Positions 52,664-61,584 are shown, counted from the first letter of the stretch. The stretch: 64,000 nt of DNA from Paenibacillus rhizosphaerae (GCF_014192015.1 NZ_JACHXJ010000002.1:1426001-1490000), one strand, 5' to 3'. Numbers and translations are program-made. Notes: generated by a model not told the origin, from the sequence alone.

Positions 52664-53191
52664 ATGCATCAACGCGCAGTACTCGCTGGGGGATGCTTCT
52701 GGGGAATGCAGGACTTGATCCGCAAGCTTCCCGGCGTCGTCTCGACTCGCGTCGGCTATACTGGCGGTGACACTCCGAACGCGACCTACCGCAACCATGG
52801 CACTCATGCGGAGGCGATCGAAATCGTCTTCGATACAGCGGAGACGAGCTACCGGCGCATCCTGGAGTATTTTTTTCAAATCCACGATCCTACGACGCGG
52901 AACCGTCAGGGCAACGATATCGGCACAAGCTACCGTTCGGCGATCTACTATACGAGCGAAGAGCAGAGAAAGGTGGCGGAGGAGACGATCGCCGACGTGA
53001 ACGCGTCGGATCTATGGCCCGGCAAGGTCGTCACCGAAGTGGCGCCGGTCGGCGACTTCTGGGAAGCAGAGCCGGAGCACCAGGACTATCTGGAGCGCTA
53101 TCCGAGCGGCTACACCTGCCACTTCCCGCGCCCGAACTGGGTCCTACCCAGGCGGGAGGATGTTGGCGCCCCGTCAAGTAGACAACAATGA
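52664..53191 (+). CDS. msrA: Peptide methionine sulfoxide reductase A
   Basis: A 175-residue MsrA. The catalytic GCFWGM motif is at residues 10-15 (Cys11). [50 protein letters not shown] and [20 protein letters not shown] are all family blocks. It reduces methionine-S-sulfoxide in proteins. GAGGAGG lies 6 bases before ATG 52664. The last about 10 residues (GAPSSRQQ) are read from the inverted end of an IS3-type fragment, so the native tail was replaced, but the catalytic part is complete. Confidence 0.9.
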   Translation: MHQRAVLAGGCFWGMQDLIRKLPGVVSTRVGYTGGDTPNATYRNHGTHAEAIEIVFDTAETSYRRILEYFFQIHDPTTRNRQGNDIGTSYRSAIYYTSEEQRKVAEETIADVNASDLWPGKVVTEVAPVGDFWEAEPEHQDYLERYPSGYTCHFPRPNWVLPRREDVGAPSSRQQ

Positions 53192-53325
53192 AATAAGAGC
53201 ACTAAGCAGCCTTAGTTCGGTACTCCACCGGACTAAGGCTGTTTAATTTCTTCTGAAACCGCTTGTGGTTGTAAAAGTGAATGTACCGGTGGACCTCATC
53301 GATGAGCTGCTTCTGTCCCTTTCTT
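53166..53325 (-). mobile_element. IS3-family transposase C-terminal fragment with terminal repeat
   Basis: On the minus strand the frame reads [20 protein letters not shown] then [14 protein letters not shown] with a stop at 53202-53204, the classic end of IS3/IS150-type OrfB transposases. Beyond the stop lies TGTTGTCTACTTGACGGGG, a probable IS end. The rest of the element is missing past about 53325. Confidence 0.8.
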
Positions 53326-53576
53326 CATTCTGACTACAGGGTGAAATCCTGCGAATTCATGAGTCTGAGTGAGGAAACGGAATCATTTCGAGGGAACTTA
53401 AAAAGTCTGCTTGGAGCTGCTCCGTCGGGAATGACATCAAGTTCTTGACAAAATCGGGAATGACGATACGGTACTGAATCGGCATAGAGAGAGGGGGGAA
53501 GCAAACCCTAGAAAATACCTAGTCATAGAATTTGCGATACGAAATTTCAAGAGTTTATTTAGCAAGGTCCGACTCT
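53326..53576. other. Decayed stretch, possible group II intron remnant
   Basis: No coding frame. Phrases such as AGGGTGAAATCCTG, TCGGGAATGAC (twice) and GATACGGTACTGAATCGGCA resemble group II intron RNA domains by eye. This is a weak impression with no intron-encoded protein or clear ends. Confidence 0.25.
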
Positions 53577-53694
53577 TGACGCTCGCCCGTTTCGCAACCT
53601 TTTCCAACGCTATTTTGGCCCCCTGCTCGGTGAATGCGGTTCGCGCGGCGGTAATAACCGCGTCAAAGTTACGCGCCGCATCCGCACGATGAGG
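53577..53694 (-). pseudogene. TetR-family regulator, N-terminal fragment
   Basis: Minus-strand frame reads HRADAARNFDAVITAARTAF followed by TEQGAKIALEKVAKRASV, the helix-turn-helix start of a TetR protein. It has no start codon in frame and breaks off after ASV, so only about 38 codons remain. It may have been the regulator of the adjacent aldo/keto reductase genes. Confidence 0.65.
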
Positions 53695-53756
53695 ACAACG
53701 TCGCTGTGCAATCGGTCCTTAATCCAGGGGACGGTCTATCTCGTGGATCTTTAGCT

Positions 53757-54647
53757 TCAATCCTCATCAGGAATAAGTTGGGTAATGGTGTCTACTTCCT
53801 CCGGCGCCAAACGAATGCTAGCTGCGGCGAGATTCTCCTTAAGGTGATCAATGCTGGTTGTCCCGGGGATTGGCAGCATCCGCGGAGAACGATGCAACTG
53901 CCAAGCTAGGGCGAGTTGCTGGATTGTGACGCGATGTTTCTCCGCGATGGGGTCCAGAACGTCGCGGAACCTTTTGCCTTCCTCGCCCGACGGCACGGCA
54001 GCCGGGTGCCACGGCGAGAAGACGATACCCGCATCATCTGCCACCTTGAGCAACGCTGCGCCAAGCCGGGTCCCGATGTTGTAATGAGCCGTGACAGCGG
54101 CGATCTCGGTGATGTTCATTGCAATCCGTAGCTGATCTGCACTGATGTTGGACAGGCCAATATACCGGATTAAACCATCCTTTCGCATTCCTGCAAGTGA
54201 TTCAATGATCTCCTCGAAAGGCACGTCGGTCATCGTCGGCGTGTGCAAATAGTAGAGATCGATGTGATCGACACCCAGACGCCGCATGCTCATGTACGCA
54301 CACTGGCGTAAGTAATACCGATTACCCACAGCGTTCAAGTCGGTGTACTCAGGACCGCCCCGAACGAAACCGCCCTTTGTAGCGATCACCAAATTCTTAG
54401 GATAAGGGTGGAGTGCCTCGCGAATGAGTTCCTCGTTAGAGTGTGGACCGTATACGTCGGCGGTATCAATGAAGTTTACGCCCTGATCGATCACCTCGCG
54501 CAGCAACTCGATCCCTTTATTGTGGTCAGGATATTCGCCCCAAACCTTCGGTCCGGTCAACTGCATAGCGCCGTACCCGATCCGGTTTACAGTCAGCTCA
54601 CCACCAATTGCTACCGTAAGCGGAATCTCATTAGATGCTGGTTTCAT
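53757..54647 (-). CDS. Aldo/keto reductase
   Basis: A 296-residue AKR with TIM-barrel motifs: GAMQLTGPKVWG, INFIDTADVYGPHSNEELI with catalytic Asp/Tyr, LVIATKGG with Lys, and DLYYLHTPT with His. The cofactor region near the C-terminus (PGTTSIDHLKENLAA) binds NADPH. It probably reduces small aldehydes or ketones. The 5' end overlaps by 17 bases a truncated SDR gene read on the same strand, and the SDR frame carries its ribosome site (AAGGAG). Confidence 0.85.
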   Translation of the reverse strand: MKPASNEIPLTVAIGGELTVNRIGYGAMQLTGPKVWGEYPDHNKGIELLREVIDQGVNFIDTADVYGPHSNEELIREALHPYPKNLVIATKGGFVRGGPEYTDLNAVGNRYYLRQCAYMSMRRLGVDHIDLYYLHTPTMTDVPFEEIIESLAGMRKDGLIRYIGLSNISADQLRIAMNITEIAAVTAHYNIGTRLGAALLKVADDAGIVFSPWHPAAVPSGEEGKRFRDVLDPIAEKHRVTIQQLALAWQLHRSPRMLPIPGTTSIDHLKENLAAASIRLAPEEVDTITQLIPDED

Positions 54648-54987
54648 AGTTCGTTTTTACTCCTTCGTTACCAATTAAAAGGTCGAGCGCACGATTGGAA
54701 CTCCGGAAGACGGCGGTGAACTCATCGATCGAGGAAGGATCCGTAAGATCGAGCCGGACCAACTCAACATTTTTCAGCGGAGCGAGCACTTCTTGCGCTT
54801 TATTGAAATCACGGGAGCCGCCAATGACGTTAACGCCAGCTCCGACAAGCGCCCGCGTTGTGTCCAGCCCGATGCCTACATGTCCACCTGTGATTACCTT
54901 TCCACTAAGGCCTTGTCCAGCCAGCACCTCTTGAGTGGTAATTTCGGGTCCGAATACCGACTGTACCGGTTTTTGTTCAGACATCAT
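54631..54987 (-). pseudogene. Truncated short-chain dehydrogenase
   Basis: A 118-codon frame behind AAAGGAGC. It encodes LSGKVITGGHVGIGLDTTRA, the cofactor loop of an SDR, then LVRLDLTDPSSIDEFTAVFR and LDLLIGNEGV where NNAG is expected. It then runs straight into the aldo/keto reductase start (KTNYETSI-stop). The catalytic Ser-Tyr-Lys part is gone, and residues also seem missing in KVITGG. An intact protein would need about 300 residues. Confidence 0.75.
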
Positions 54988-55266
54988 ATGTGTATGCTCC
55001 TTTGAAAGTTTGATTAGACAAAAAACCATAATTGTATATTTGTATATAATATGCAAATACACAAAGATTGTAAAGAGTTTAAAATGGGGACAAGGACAAT
55101 AAAAAGAAACTGGGTATTGTTGAGACATCGTTAGAGGAAGAAAGGGCTGCTGTCCCCTACTTCAACGGAAGACAAAATTTTATATGCCCTTGAGGTATGG
55201 GCGATCCGTAATTTCGATGATTCGCTACACTCGCCCGAATATAAAGCAATAACGGACGGCTCTACA

Positions 55267-56187
55267 TTATTTCTGGTTTGGATGGGCATCATTACGGGAT
55301 CGGAGATATTGCACAGGCGAGAGTCCAAACAACCTCTTATACTCACGGCTAAATTGGGTCGAACTTTGGTAGCCCATTTGCAGTGCCGTTTCCGTTACAT
55401 TTGCGCCGTCAAGTAGCAGCCTTCGGGCCTCTTGAAGACGAAGTTGTTTTTGAAATTGTAAAGGTGTTTTGCCGGTCGCTTCTTTAAATTTGTAATGAAG
55501 ACTTGAAACGCTCATGTTCCCAAGTTTTGCCAATTCTTTAATGTTAATGCTACTATTAAAGTTATGGGTAACCCAGTCGACCACCTTGCTGATCTGGGAA
55601 GCTTCCTGATGCCATAACATGCTGAAGTAGAAAGCGGCTCCCTCTTCTCCGGTTAGCAGCCAGTAGATAATTTCTCTTTTTACTAATGGTGCGAGGTACT
55701 TTGCGGCTTTGGGGTTTTGTAAAAGTTTAAGCAATTTTTCGAAACCTTCCAATACCTCAAGTGTTGTTTTGCCAACAAAGATGCCTTGATGCGGTTCAGA
55801 TTTTGGTTTGAGCTTTAGGTCGGCTTCAGTTGCGACAGCGGCGACTTCTCCAGGTGGCAATTCAATCCGAACTGCCATATATGGAGCAACAGCTGAAGCT
55901 TCTACCACCTGACCTGTAACCGGCATGATTACACTTGTTGCAAGAAAATTCCCTGGCTTGTATTCAATAATATCTTCTCCAATCTGCATGTGTGTTTTCC
56001 CTTGTACAATAATGCAGAGAGACGGTTTTAATGGACCTTTTGATGCAACCGTAGGACTTTTTTCGGTCAAGATTTGAAGGAAGGGAATTTCTGTCTGAAA
56101 CCGGTTTGCACGTAAAGGTAATTCTAAGATTAAGTTTAATAAGCGGTTCAGGACCTCCTGAACATTTTCCGGATGATGGTTGTCCAT
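55267..56187 (-). CDS. AraC-family regulator with AraC_N domain
   Basis: A 306-residue regulator of the YqhC-like group. The N-terminal AraC_N domain has FLQILTEKSPTVASKGPLKP, then SLCIIVQGKTHMQIGEDIIE and YKPGNFLATSVIMPVTGQVV. Two helix-turn-helix units follow (INIKELAKLGNMSVSSLHYK, NVTETALQMGYQSSTQFSRE), ending LSPVQYLRSR. YqhC-type proteins activate aldehyde-reductase genes in response to toxic aldehydes. Here it is divergent from an aldo/keto reductase at 56420, which is the natural target. GAGGGGA precedes ATG 56187. Confidence 0.85.
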   Translation of the reverse strand: MDNHHPENVQEVLNRLLNLILELPLRANRFQTEIPFLQILTEKSPTVASKGPLKPSLCIIVQGKTHMQIGEDIIEYKPGNFLATSVIMPVTGQVVEASAVAPYMAVRIELPPGEVAAVATEADLKLKPKSEPHQGIFVGKTTLEVLEGFEKLLKLLQNPKAAKYLAPLVKREIIYWLLTGEEGAAFYFSMLWHQEASQISKVVDWVTHNFNSSINIKELAKLGNMSVSSLHYKFKEATGKTPLQFQKQLRLQEARRLLLDGANVTETALQMGYQSSTQFSREYKRLFGLSPVQYLRSRNDAHPNQK

Positions 56188-56419
56188 GGTATTAATCCCC
56201 TCTTAATAACAAAAGGTTGTCTTAACATGCATTAGACCACGTCGTACATAAGAAAACAACTCCATTTGGATGATTAGGCAGACATTCAATACGATTGAAC
56301 TATCTAAAAAAAATAAACAGGCACATAATAACGGATGTAGCAGACAGATACATGCTGGTAGCGAAGCGAGTATGATTGTCATGCTTTAAAATGCCCTATA
56401 TTAAGGAGGATATACAACA

Positions 56420-57451
56420 ATGAGATATAAGCAGCTTGGAAATACAGGACTTTTAGTTTCACAACTTGCGTTAGGCACAATGACGTTTACGAGTGGAAAG
56501 GATAGCCATAAAATTCTCGGTTCCGTTGGGCAGGAAGAAGCAGACAAGATGATAAAAAAGAGTGTCGATGCCGGAATTAATTTCTTTGATACAGCTGATA
56601 TTTATGCAGGAGGTGAAAGTGAAATTATTCTTGGACAATCCTTCCGAAATCTTGGTATTGCACGGGAGGATGTTGTAATTGCTAGTAAAGCAGCCGGACG
56701 AACTGGTATGGGGCGTAACGATGTCGGTGCTTCAAGAGGACATATTATGAATGCAGTGGAAGCAAGTTTAAAGAGATTGAAGACGGATTATATCGATTTG
56801 TATCAGATTCATGCTGATGATTTCTTGACACCTGTAGAAGAAACTTTAGGTGCTTTAAATGATCTGGTAACACAGGGTAAGGTGCGGTATATTGGAGTAT
56901 CGAACTGGCATGCTTGGAAAATTGCTGATGCTCTTGGTATTTCGGAACGCAAGAATCTGGCTCGCTTTGAAACGGTTCAGGGATATTATTCCCTAGCCGG
57001 CCGCGATGTTGAGCGAGAGCTTGCGCCTTTGATGGAGGCGAAGAAGATGGGGCTTCTGGTATGGGGTCCGCTTGCTGGCGGTCTGCTGTCAGGGCGTTAT
57101 GATCGACACAATCAAAAGGCAGAGGATTCGCGCCGCTCTGAAGTTGACTTCCCGATTGTAGATAAAGAGCGGGCTTGGAATATCATTGACAAGATAAAAC
57201 CGATCGCTGAAGCACATGGAACAAGTATAGCAAGTGTAGCGCTTGCTTGGTTGATGACAAGACCCTTTGTAACCTCCGTTCTTGTTGGAGCGAAACGATT
57301 GGAACAGTTGGAAGAAAATCTGGAAGCTGCAAATTTAGAACTGACCGATGACGAAATTCGCCTACTTGACGAAGTGAGTACACTGCCTTCTGAATATCCC
57401 GGTTGGATGGTTGACTATCAGAAAAAAGATCGCCTGGAGCCGCTTTTTTGA
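56420..57451 (+). CDS. Aldo/keto reductase (YajO/Tas-like)
   Basis: A 343-residue AKR. RYKQLGNTGLLVSQLALGTM opens the barrel. INFFDTADIYAGGESEIILG holds the Asp/Tyr pair, VVIASKAAGRTG the Lys and LYQIHADDF the His. VLVGAKRLEQLEENL is the NADPH site. Strong AAGGAGG before ATG 56420. The gene is clearly more AT-rich than the 0-40 kb genes. Divergent from a YqhC-like activator, so it likely serves aldehyde or ketone detoxification. Confidence 0.9.
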   Translation: MRYKQLGNTGLLVSQLALGTMTFTSGKDSHKILGSVGQEEADKMIKKSVDAGINFFDTADIYAGGESEIILGQSFRNLGIAREDVVIASKAAGRTGMGRNDVGASRGHIMNAVEASLKRLKTDYIDLYQIHADDFLTPVEETLGALNDLVTQGKVRYIGVSNWHAWKIADALGISERKNLARFETVQGYYSLAGRDVERELAPLMEAKKMGLLVWGPLAGGLLSGRYDRHNQKAEDSRRSEVDFPIVDKERAWNIIDKIKPIAEAHGTSIASVALAWLMTRPFVTSVLVGAKRLEQLEENLEAANLELTDDEIRLLDEVSTLPSEYPGWMVDYQKKDRLEPLF

Positions 57452-57646
57452 CAAAATATAGCCTCAGAACTAGCCTTCGATACCCATGGAGCGATCACGA
57501 CGGATTTTGGTGGGAGATCTGTATGAGATAATCAACAGGTGGGGGAGTTTGTCCCTTGAATATCGCGTTAGATAGGGTCGGTGAAGCCGATGATATCCCG
57601 GTGCGGTTGTCGCCATCTTTGAGATCGGATTTAAGGTGGAATCTCC

Positions 57647-57931
57647 ATGAGTTTGAATCAGGAAGATCATTTAAACTTCGAACTAGGCATGAATACGTTT
57701 CTTGAAACGTCACTGGATTCTTATACCGGAAAGATTATAAGCCACCCCGAAAGGATTCGGAATGGCATAGAAGAGATCATTGTTGCCGATCAACCGGTGA
57801 GTAAAGAGTTAATAATCATTTTGCATGGTAATAACGAAATCGATATTTATGTAGTGGATAGGGGGAAAGGCGGGAGTCGTTCCGCTAGCTTTGAAATACG
57901 CTTGAACACTCGCAAGATCAACCGGGAATGA
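57647..57931 (+). CDS. Small protein of unknown function
   Basis: A 94-residue hydrophilic protein (MSLNQEDHLNFELGMNTFLE; NGIEEIIVADQPVSKELIII). AAGGTGGA lies 6 bases before ATG 57647, and a very strong terminator follows on the stop codon itself, which supports a real transcription unit. No membrane segment, signal or known motif is visible. I do not recognise it. Confidence 0.6.
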   Translation: MSLNQEDHLNFELGMNTFLETSLDSYTGKIISHPERIRNGIEEIIVADQPVSKELIIILHGNNEIDIYVVDRGKGGSRSASFEIRLNTRKINRE

Positions 57932-57982
57932 AAAACAAATCAGCGTTTACCAGTTATGACTGGTAACGCTGATTTGTTTTTC
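57931..57982 (+). terminator. Strong intrinsic terminator
   Basis: AAAAACAAATCAGCGTT and its mirror AACGCTGATTTGTTTTT, plus ACCAGT/ACTGGT near the loop, make a stem of over 20 base pairs with one bulged T. The symmetric A and T runs let it work on both strands. Confidence 0.85.
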
Positions 57983-58036
57983 TAAGTGATCAAAGTGATA
58001 TAAGTAAGCAGCGTGAGGTTCGCAACGTCTATTATT

Positions 58037-58061
58037 AGAAATACACGCTTAAAAGCCGCGT
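58037..58061. repeat. Copy F (partial) of the inverted-repeat element
   Basis: AGAAATACACGCTTAAAAGC and CGCGT match the left arm and the first half of the hairpin of copies A and E. The element breaks off in the hairpin and the second repeat family begins at 58062. The junction shows that one repeat inserted into or recombined with the other. Confidence 0.65.
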
Positions 58062-58134
58062 CGTACTTACAGTAAAAAACAACAGGTTTGAGTCACGCAT
58101 ACCGCGGGATAATGGTAGGTGATCTCACGAAGCT
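58062..58134. repeat. Second repeat family, copy 2
   Basis: Matches 52331-52405 from CGTACTTACAGTAAAAAA to GATCTCACGAAGCT, with a two-base loss next to the -10-like hexamer (GATAAT here). Confidence 0.75.
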
Positions 58135-58330
58135 TGATCACGGCGATCCTGGCTTCATCGTGGAAGGCTATTCCATAGACATGCCCAAGGGGTCCGATTG
58201 ACGGAAAAGGAGCCCAGTTTCGCGATTATGCGCTCGCGATCCTGAGCCTGGTCGACGTGGCCGACATGGTCCAGCGCAAGATCCAGAAGAGTATGAACAT
58301 TTATCATGCTGATTTTCGGCATGTGCGTGG
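58135..58330 (+). pseudogene. Relic of an unrecognised gene
   Basis: Reads DHGDPGFIVEGYSIDMPKGS then a TGA, and in a shifted frame QFRDYALAILSLVDVADMVQ followed by RKIQKSMNIYHADF. The two pieces look like one cytosolic protein interrupted by a stop and a frameshift. No family recognised. The rest of 57983-58490 holds repeat pieces only. Confidence 0.4.
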
Positions 58331-58490
58331 GACCTGTTCTATGGGTTTATACAGACAAGCCTCGATGCCGTTAACGAATTTAGTTCTTATTTCATCTCCC
58401 TTGTAAGCGGTTTCTGTAGTATTGTTGTTATAAGACTGAAAATACGGGTCTCCATCACAGTGACCATTAAGTCATGGAGTAGTGATTCCA

Positions 58491-59348
58491 ATGAAGGTAT
58501 ACACTTCCGCGGACTGGATAGCACCGGATGAGAAAATTGCCATCTTCAAAATAACCAATTACAGAAGCGAACCTGAACATACCCATACCTTCATCGAATT
58601 GGTTTATATTTGGTCGGGGGCGGGTTGCCAGTATGTGAATGGGGAATTGTTCGAGGTACAGCGAGGGGATGTATTGTTCTTGCACGTCGGCGAGAGCCAC
58701 CGTTTCGATGTGAACTCCAGCATGGAATACACGAACATTTTGTTTGAGCCGGACTTCTTGACCGATCAGTCGTCCATTAAGGGGGCGGCGAAAAATTTCT
58801 TTTCGCTTCAGCTGTTTCAAGAGTTTCGCGACCTGCAGAAGCCCATACCGCAGGTCAGATTCCGCGGCCGAGCGATGCTTGAGCTTGAAGAGCTTCTTCA
58901 AACGATGAATGAGGAATATAACGCCAAGAAGAGCGGTTACCGGGCGATGCTGCGAGGCTATGCAACCCTTGCGCTCTGCATGATTTTCCGTACGATGCAG
59001 AAGCAGAGTCAATCCTCTGAGCTTCGAGGTATATATGACATGCTGCCCCCGTTGCTAACTTATATTGAAGAACATTATGCAGGTCGTATAACCCTTCAAG
59101 ATTTGGCCAAGCAGAGCTACTATTCACCCTATTATATAAGCAAGGCATTCAAAGATTGCTTCGGCTTTACATTCACGGAATACGTTCAGCAAATCAGGAT
59201 GCGGGAAGCAAAGCGCAAGGTGCTCGAGACGGAGGATTCGATTGAGTCAATAAGCCGCAGCGTTGGGTACGCTGACAAAACGCAGTTTTTCCGTTTGTTC
59301 AAGCAGTCGTTTGGCATGACGCCGCAGCAGCTGAGAAGAATGAGATAA
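58491..59348 (+). CDS. AraC-family regulator with cupin sensing domain
   Basis: A 285-residue sugar-type AraC regulator. The cupin half has SEPEHTHTFIELVYIWSGAG and RGDVLFLHVGESHRF (His-rich sugar pocket). The C-terminal DNA-binding half has ITLQDLAKQSYYSPYYISKA and IESISRSVGYADKTQFFRLF, ending MTPQQLRRMR. ATG 58491 has GGAG 11 bases before. It stands directly upstream of a Dpp/Opp-type importer operon and is the natural regulator of it. Confidence 0.85.
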   Translation: MKVYTSADWIAPDEKIAIFKITNYRSEPEHTHTFIELVYIWSGAGCQYVNGELFEVQRGDVLFLHVGESHRFDVNSSMEYTNILFEPDFLTDQSSIKGAAKNFFSLQLFQEFRDLQKPIPQVRFRGRAMLELEELLQTMNEEYNAKKSGYRAMLRGYATLALCMIFRTMQKQSQSSELRGIYDMLPPLLTYIEEHYAGRITLQDLAKQSYYSPYYISKAFKDCFGFTFTEYVQQIRMREAKRKVLETEDSIESISRSVGYADKTQFFRLFKQSFGMTPQQLRRMR

Positions 59349-59404
59349 TGTCACCATAAAGTTGAATCGGCTTATATCTTGTCGATGTAACGAGAATTTC
59401 AGTC

Positions 59405-59428
59405 GTCCCTTTGCGGGACTTTTTTTTA
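59405..59428 (+). terminator. Terminator after the AraC gene
   Basis: GTCCC (59405-59409), loop TTTGC, GGGAC (59415-59419) and eight Ts. Confidence 0.8.
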
Positions 59429-59622
59429 TTTGTGCGGCTTATTTCCTTATGATGTAGAGACGGTAAGCGTGCTTTCGCTTTATGTGATCATTTTGTCGGT
59501 TCCTAGAGGATAGTAGGCGATTTCGATAACATGGAGGTCTCGTAGTGCTTTTTGTTGATGTGGATAATAAAAATGAGGATGTGTCCAAATTTAAAAAGAC
59601 GTTACGAATCGGAGGGTTGCAA

Positions 59623-61584
59623 ATGCAGTCAAGGAGAAGGCTGATTCCCGTGCTCTTGGTTTCCGCTCTTACGGCCGTACTCGTGCTCGCAGGCTGTCAG
59701 GACAGCGCCACGACCGCATCGACGCAAATGGAGCAAAAGCAAGACTCGCCCAAGCAAGAAACGAACCCTGCCGGAGGCGGGGGGCAAGAAGCGGCTGCCC
59801 CGGCGCAAATTACAGACCTGAAGGAGTCACCGTTTTTCCAAGGCAAAGGGCTCGCTGCAGTAAAAGACCGCCTGCCGACCGATTACAAGATCACGAACGA
59901 AATACCGGCGGACCAAATGAAATATGAGATCGGTTCATATGGCGGAAATTTGAGAACGGTTACATCGGTAGTGGATTGGGACGCGGACGTATTTGTGATG
60001 AATAACGAGCCGCTGCTGAACACTCCGGGCATTCTTGGCGACGAGATCACCGGCAATGTCTTGAAGGATTATAAGGTCAGCGATGATCAGAAGACGTTTA
60101 CCTTCACGATGCGCAAAGGGATGAAATGGTCGGATGGCAAGCCGGTGACGACCGAGGACGTACGGTTCACGGTGGAGGATGTCCTGAACAACCCGGAAAT
60201 CACCCCGATCTTCCCGGTTTGGTTACGGAGCGGAGGTGTCGCGGACGGATCTCCGATGAAGCTGGAGGTAGTCGACGATTATACGTTTAAACTTTCTTTC
60301 GACCGCCCGTACGGCGGTATTCTAATCCGGTTCGCCATTCAAGGCTGGCGCGGGTACCCCGAACTCATCAAGCCCGCACACTATCTGAAGCAGTTCCATA
60401 AGAAATATACGCCGATGGAGAAGCTGGGGCCGCTGATCAAGGAAGCCGGCTTCCAGAAGGGGGAATGGGCGAACCTGTTTAACGACAAGGATATTACAAA
60501 CACGGAGCTGACCCAAAAGAAAGCGATCGGCTTCCCGGTGCTCTATCCGTGGATTCAGACGAAGCATACGCAAACAACGACGACGTATGAGCGCAATCCT
60601 TATTACTTCAAGGTGGATCCAGCGGGGAACCAGCTTCCTTACATTGATACAATCACAAGCACGCTCGTACAGGACATTGAGATGGTCGGACTCAAGACGA
60701 TCGCCGGCGAGGTCGACTTCTCCCGCGAGTCGGCTGCACTTATCAAAATGCCGTTGTACAAAGAAAACGAAAAGAGCGGCTTCAAGGCGAATCTCGCTAA
60801 CATGCACGTTACGCCAACAGACGTTTTCCTCAACATGACCTACGATAACTCAAACTGGCAGAAGGTCGTTCAAGACGTTCGCTTCCGCAAAGCGTTAAGT
60901 CTTGCGCTGAATCGTGAGGAGATCATCAGCACCCTCTATTACGACTTCGCGAAGCCAGGTAATATCGAGGATGCAACTTTCGATCTGGAGCAGGCTAACC
61001 AGCTTCTGGACGACATGGGCATGAAAAAAGACTCTGACGGCAAACGTCTCGGCCCGGACGGCAAGGTGTTCACCATTCCGTTTGAGGTAGGCGCCCAAGC
61101 GCCGGATATTGTGCCGCTCACCCAGCTAATCGTTGAAATGTGGAAGCAGCTCGGCCTCGACGTCACAATGAAGACGATCGACCAAAAGCTCTGGGATACA
61201 AAGAATACCGACAACCAGCTGCAAGCCTCGATGATGTGGACGCATACACCGCTCTGGTACATGGGCGACTGGGGACTCGGCCTTTGGGCTCCTGCCTGGA
61301 ACGACTGGAAAAACTCCGGTGGGAAGAAAGGCAAGGAGCCGCCCGAAAACGTCAAGAAGCTATACGATCTGATCGATCAAGCGGCTGCGGAGAAGCCAGA
61401 AGAAGCTAAGAAGCTGATCGAGAAGGTTAAACAGGAATTGAAGGATAACGTCTATTATTTGATTCCGATATCCGAAGTGAAGCAACCGCTCATTGTCAAT
61501 GCCAAGCTCCATAATATACCTGACGACGCCGCTTTCGCGATTGCGGTGAACTTCAGCGGCGAGCAATTCTTCTTTGGTCAATAA
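59623..61584 (+). CDS. ABC transporter solute-binding lipoprotein (SBP_bac_5, oligosaccharide subtype)
   Basis: A 653-residue family-5 binding protein with lipobox VLAGC and a Gln/Gly-rich linker. DQKTFTFTMRKGMKWSDGKP is the family signature and RFRKALSLALNREEII a second one. The segments TTYERNPYYFKVDPAGNQLP and a 650-residue length mark the subgroup often found with hemicellulose or cellooligosaccharide genes more than with peptides. ATG 59623 lies 6 bases after GGAGGG; the frame extends to 59545 without a better site. First gene of the importer operon. Confidence 0.9.
   Translation: MQSRRRLIPVLLVSALTAVLVLAGCQDSATTASTQMEQKQDSPKQETNPAGGGGQEAAAPAQITDLKESPFFQGKGLAAVKDRLPTDYKITNEIPADQMKYEIGSYGGNLRTVTSVVDWDADVFVMNNEPLLNTPGILGDEITGNVLKDYKVSDDQKTFTFTMRKGMKWSDGKPVTTEDVRFTVEDVLNNPEITPIFPVWLRSGGVADGSPMKLEVVDDYTFKLSFDRPYGGILIRFAIQGWRGYPELIKPAHYLKQFHKKYTPMEKLGPLIKEAGFQKGEWANLFNDKDITNTELTQKKAIGFPVLYPWIQTKHTQTTTTYERNPYYFKVDPAGNQLPYIDTITSTLVQDIEMVGLKTIAGEVDFSRESAALIKMPLYKENEKSGFKANLANMHVTPTDVFLNMTYDNSNWQKVVQDVRFRKALSLALNREEIISTLYYDFAKPGNIEDATFDLEQANQLLDDMGMKKDSDGKRLGPDGKVFTIPFEVGAQAPDIVPLTQLIVEMWKQLGLDVTMKTIDQKLWDTKNTDNQLQASMMWTHTPLWYMGDWGLGLWAPAWNDWKNSGGKKGKEPPENVKKLYDLIDQAAAEKPEEAKKLIEKVKQELKDNVYYLIPISEVKQPLIVNAKLHNIPDDAAFAIAVNFSGEQFFFGQ

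Noticed and set aside
7826..58061. CRISPR interpretation of the repeated elements
   Set aside because: Copies are far apart, lie between genes, have no regular spacers and no cas genes are present.
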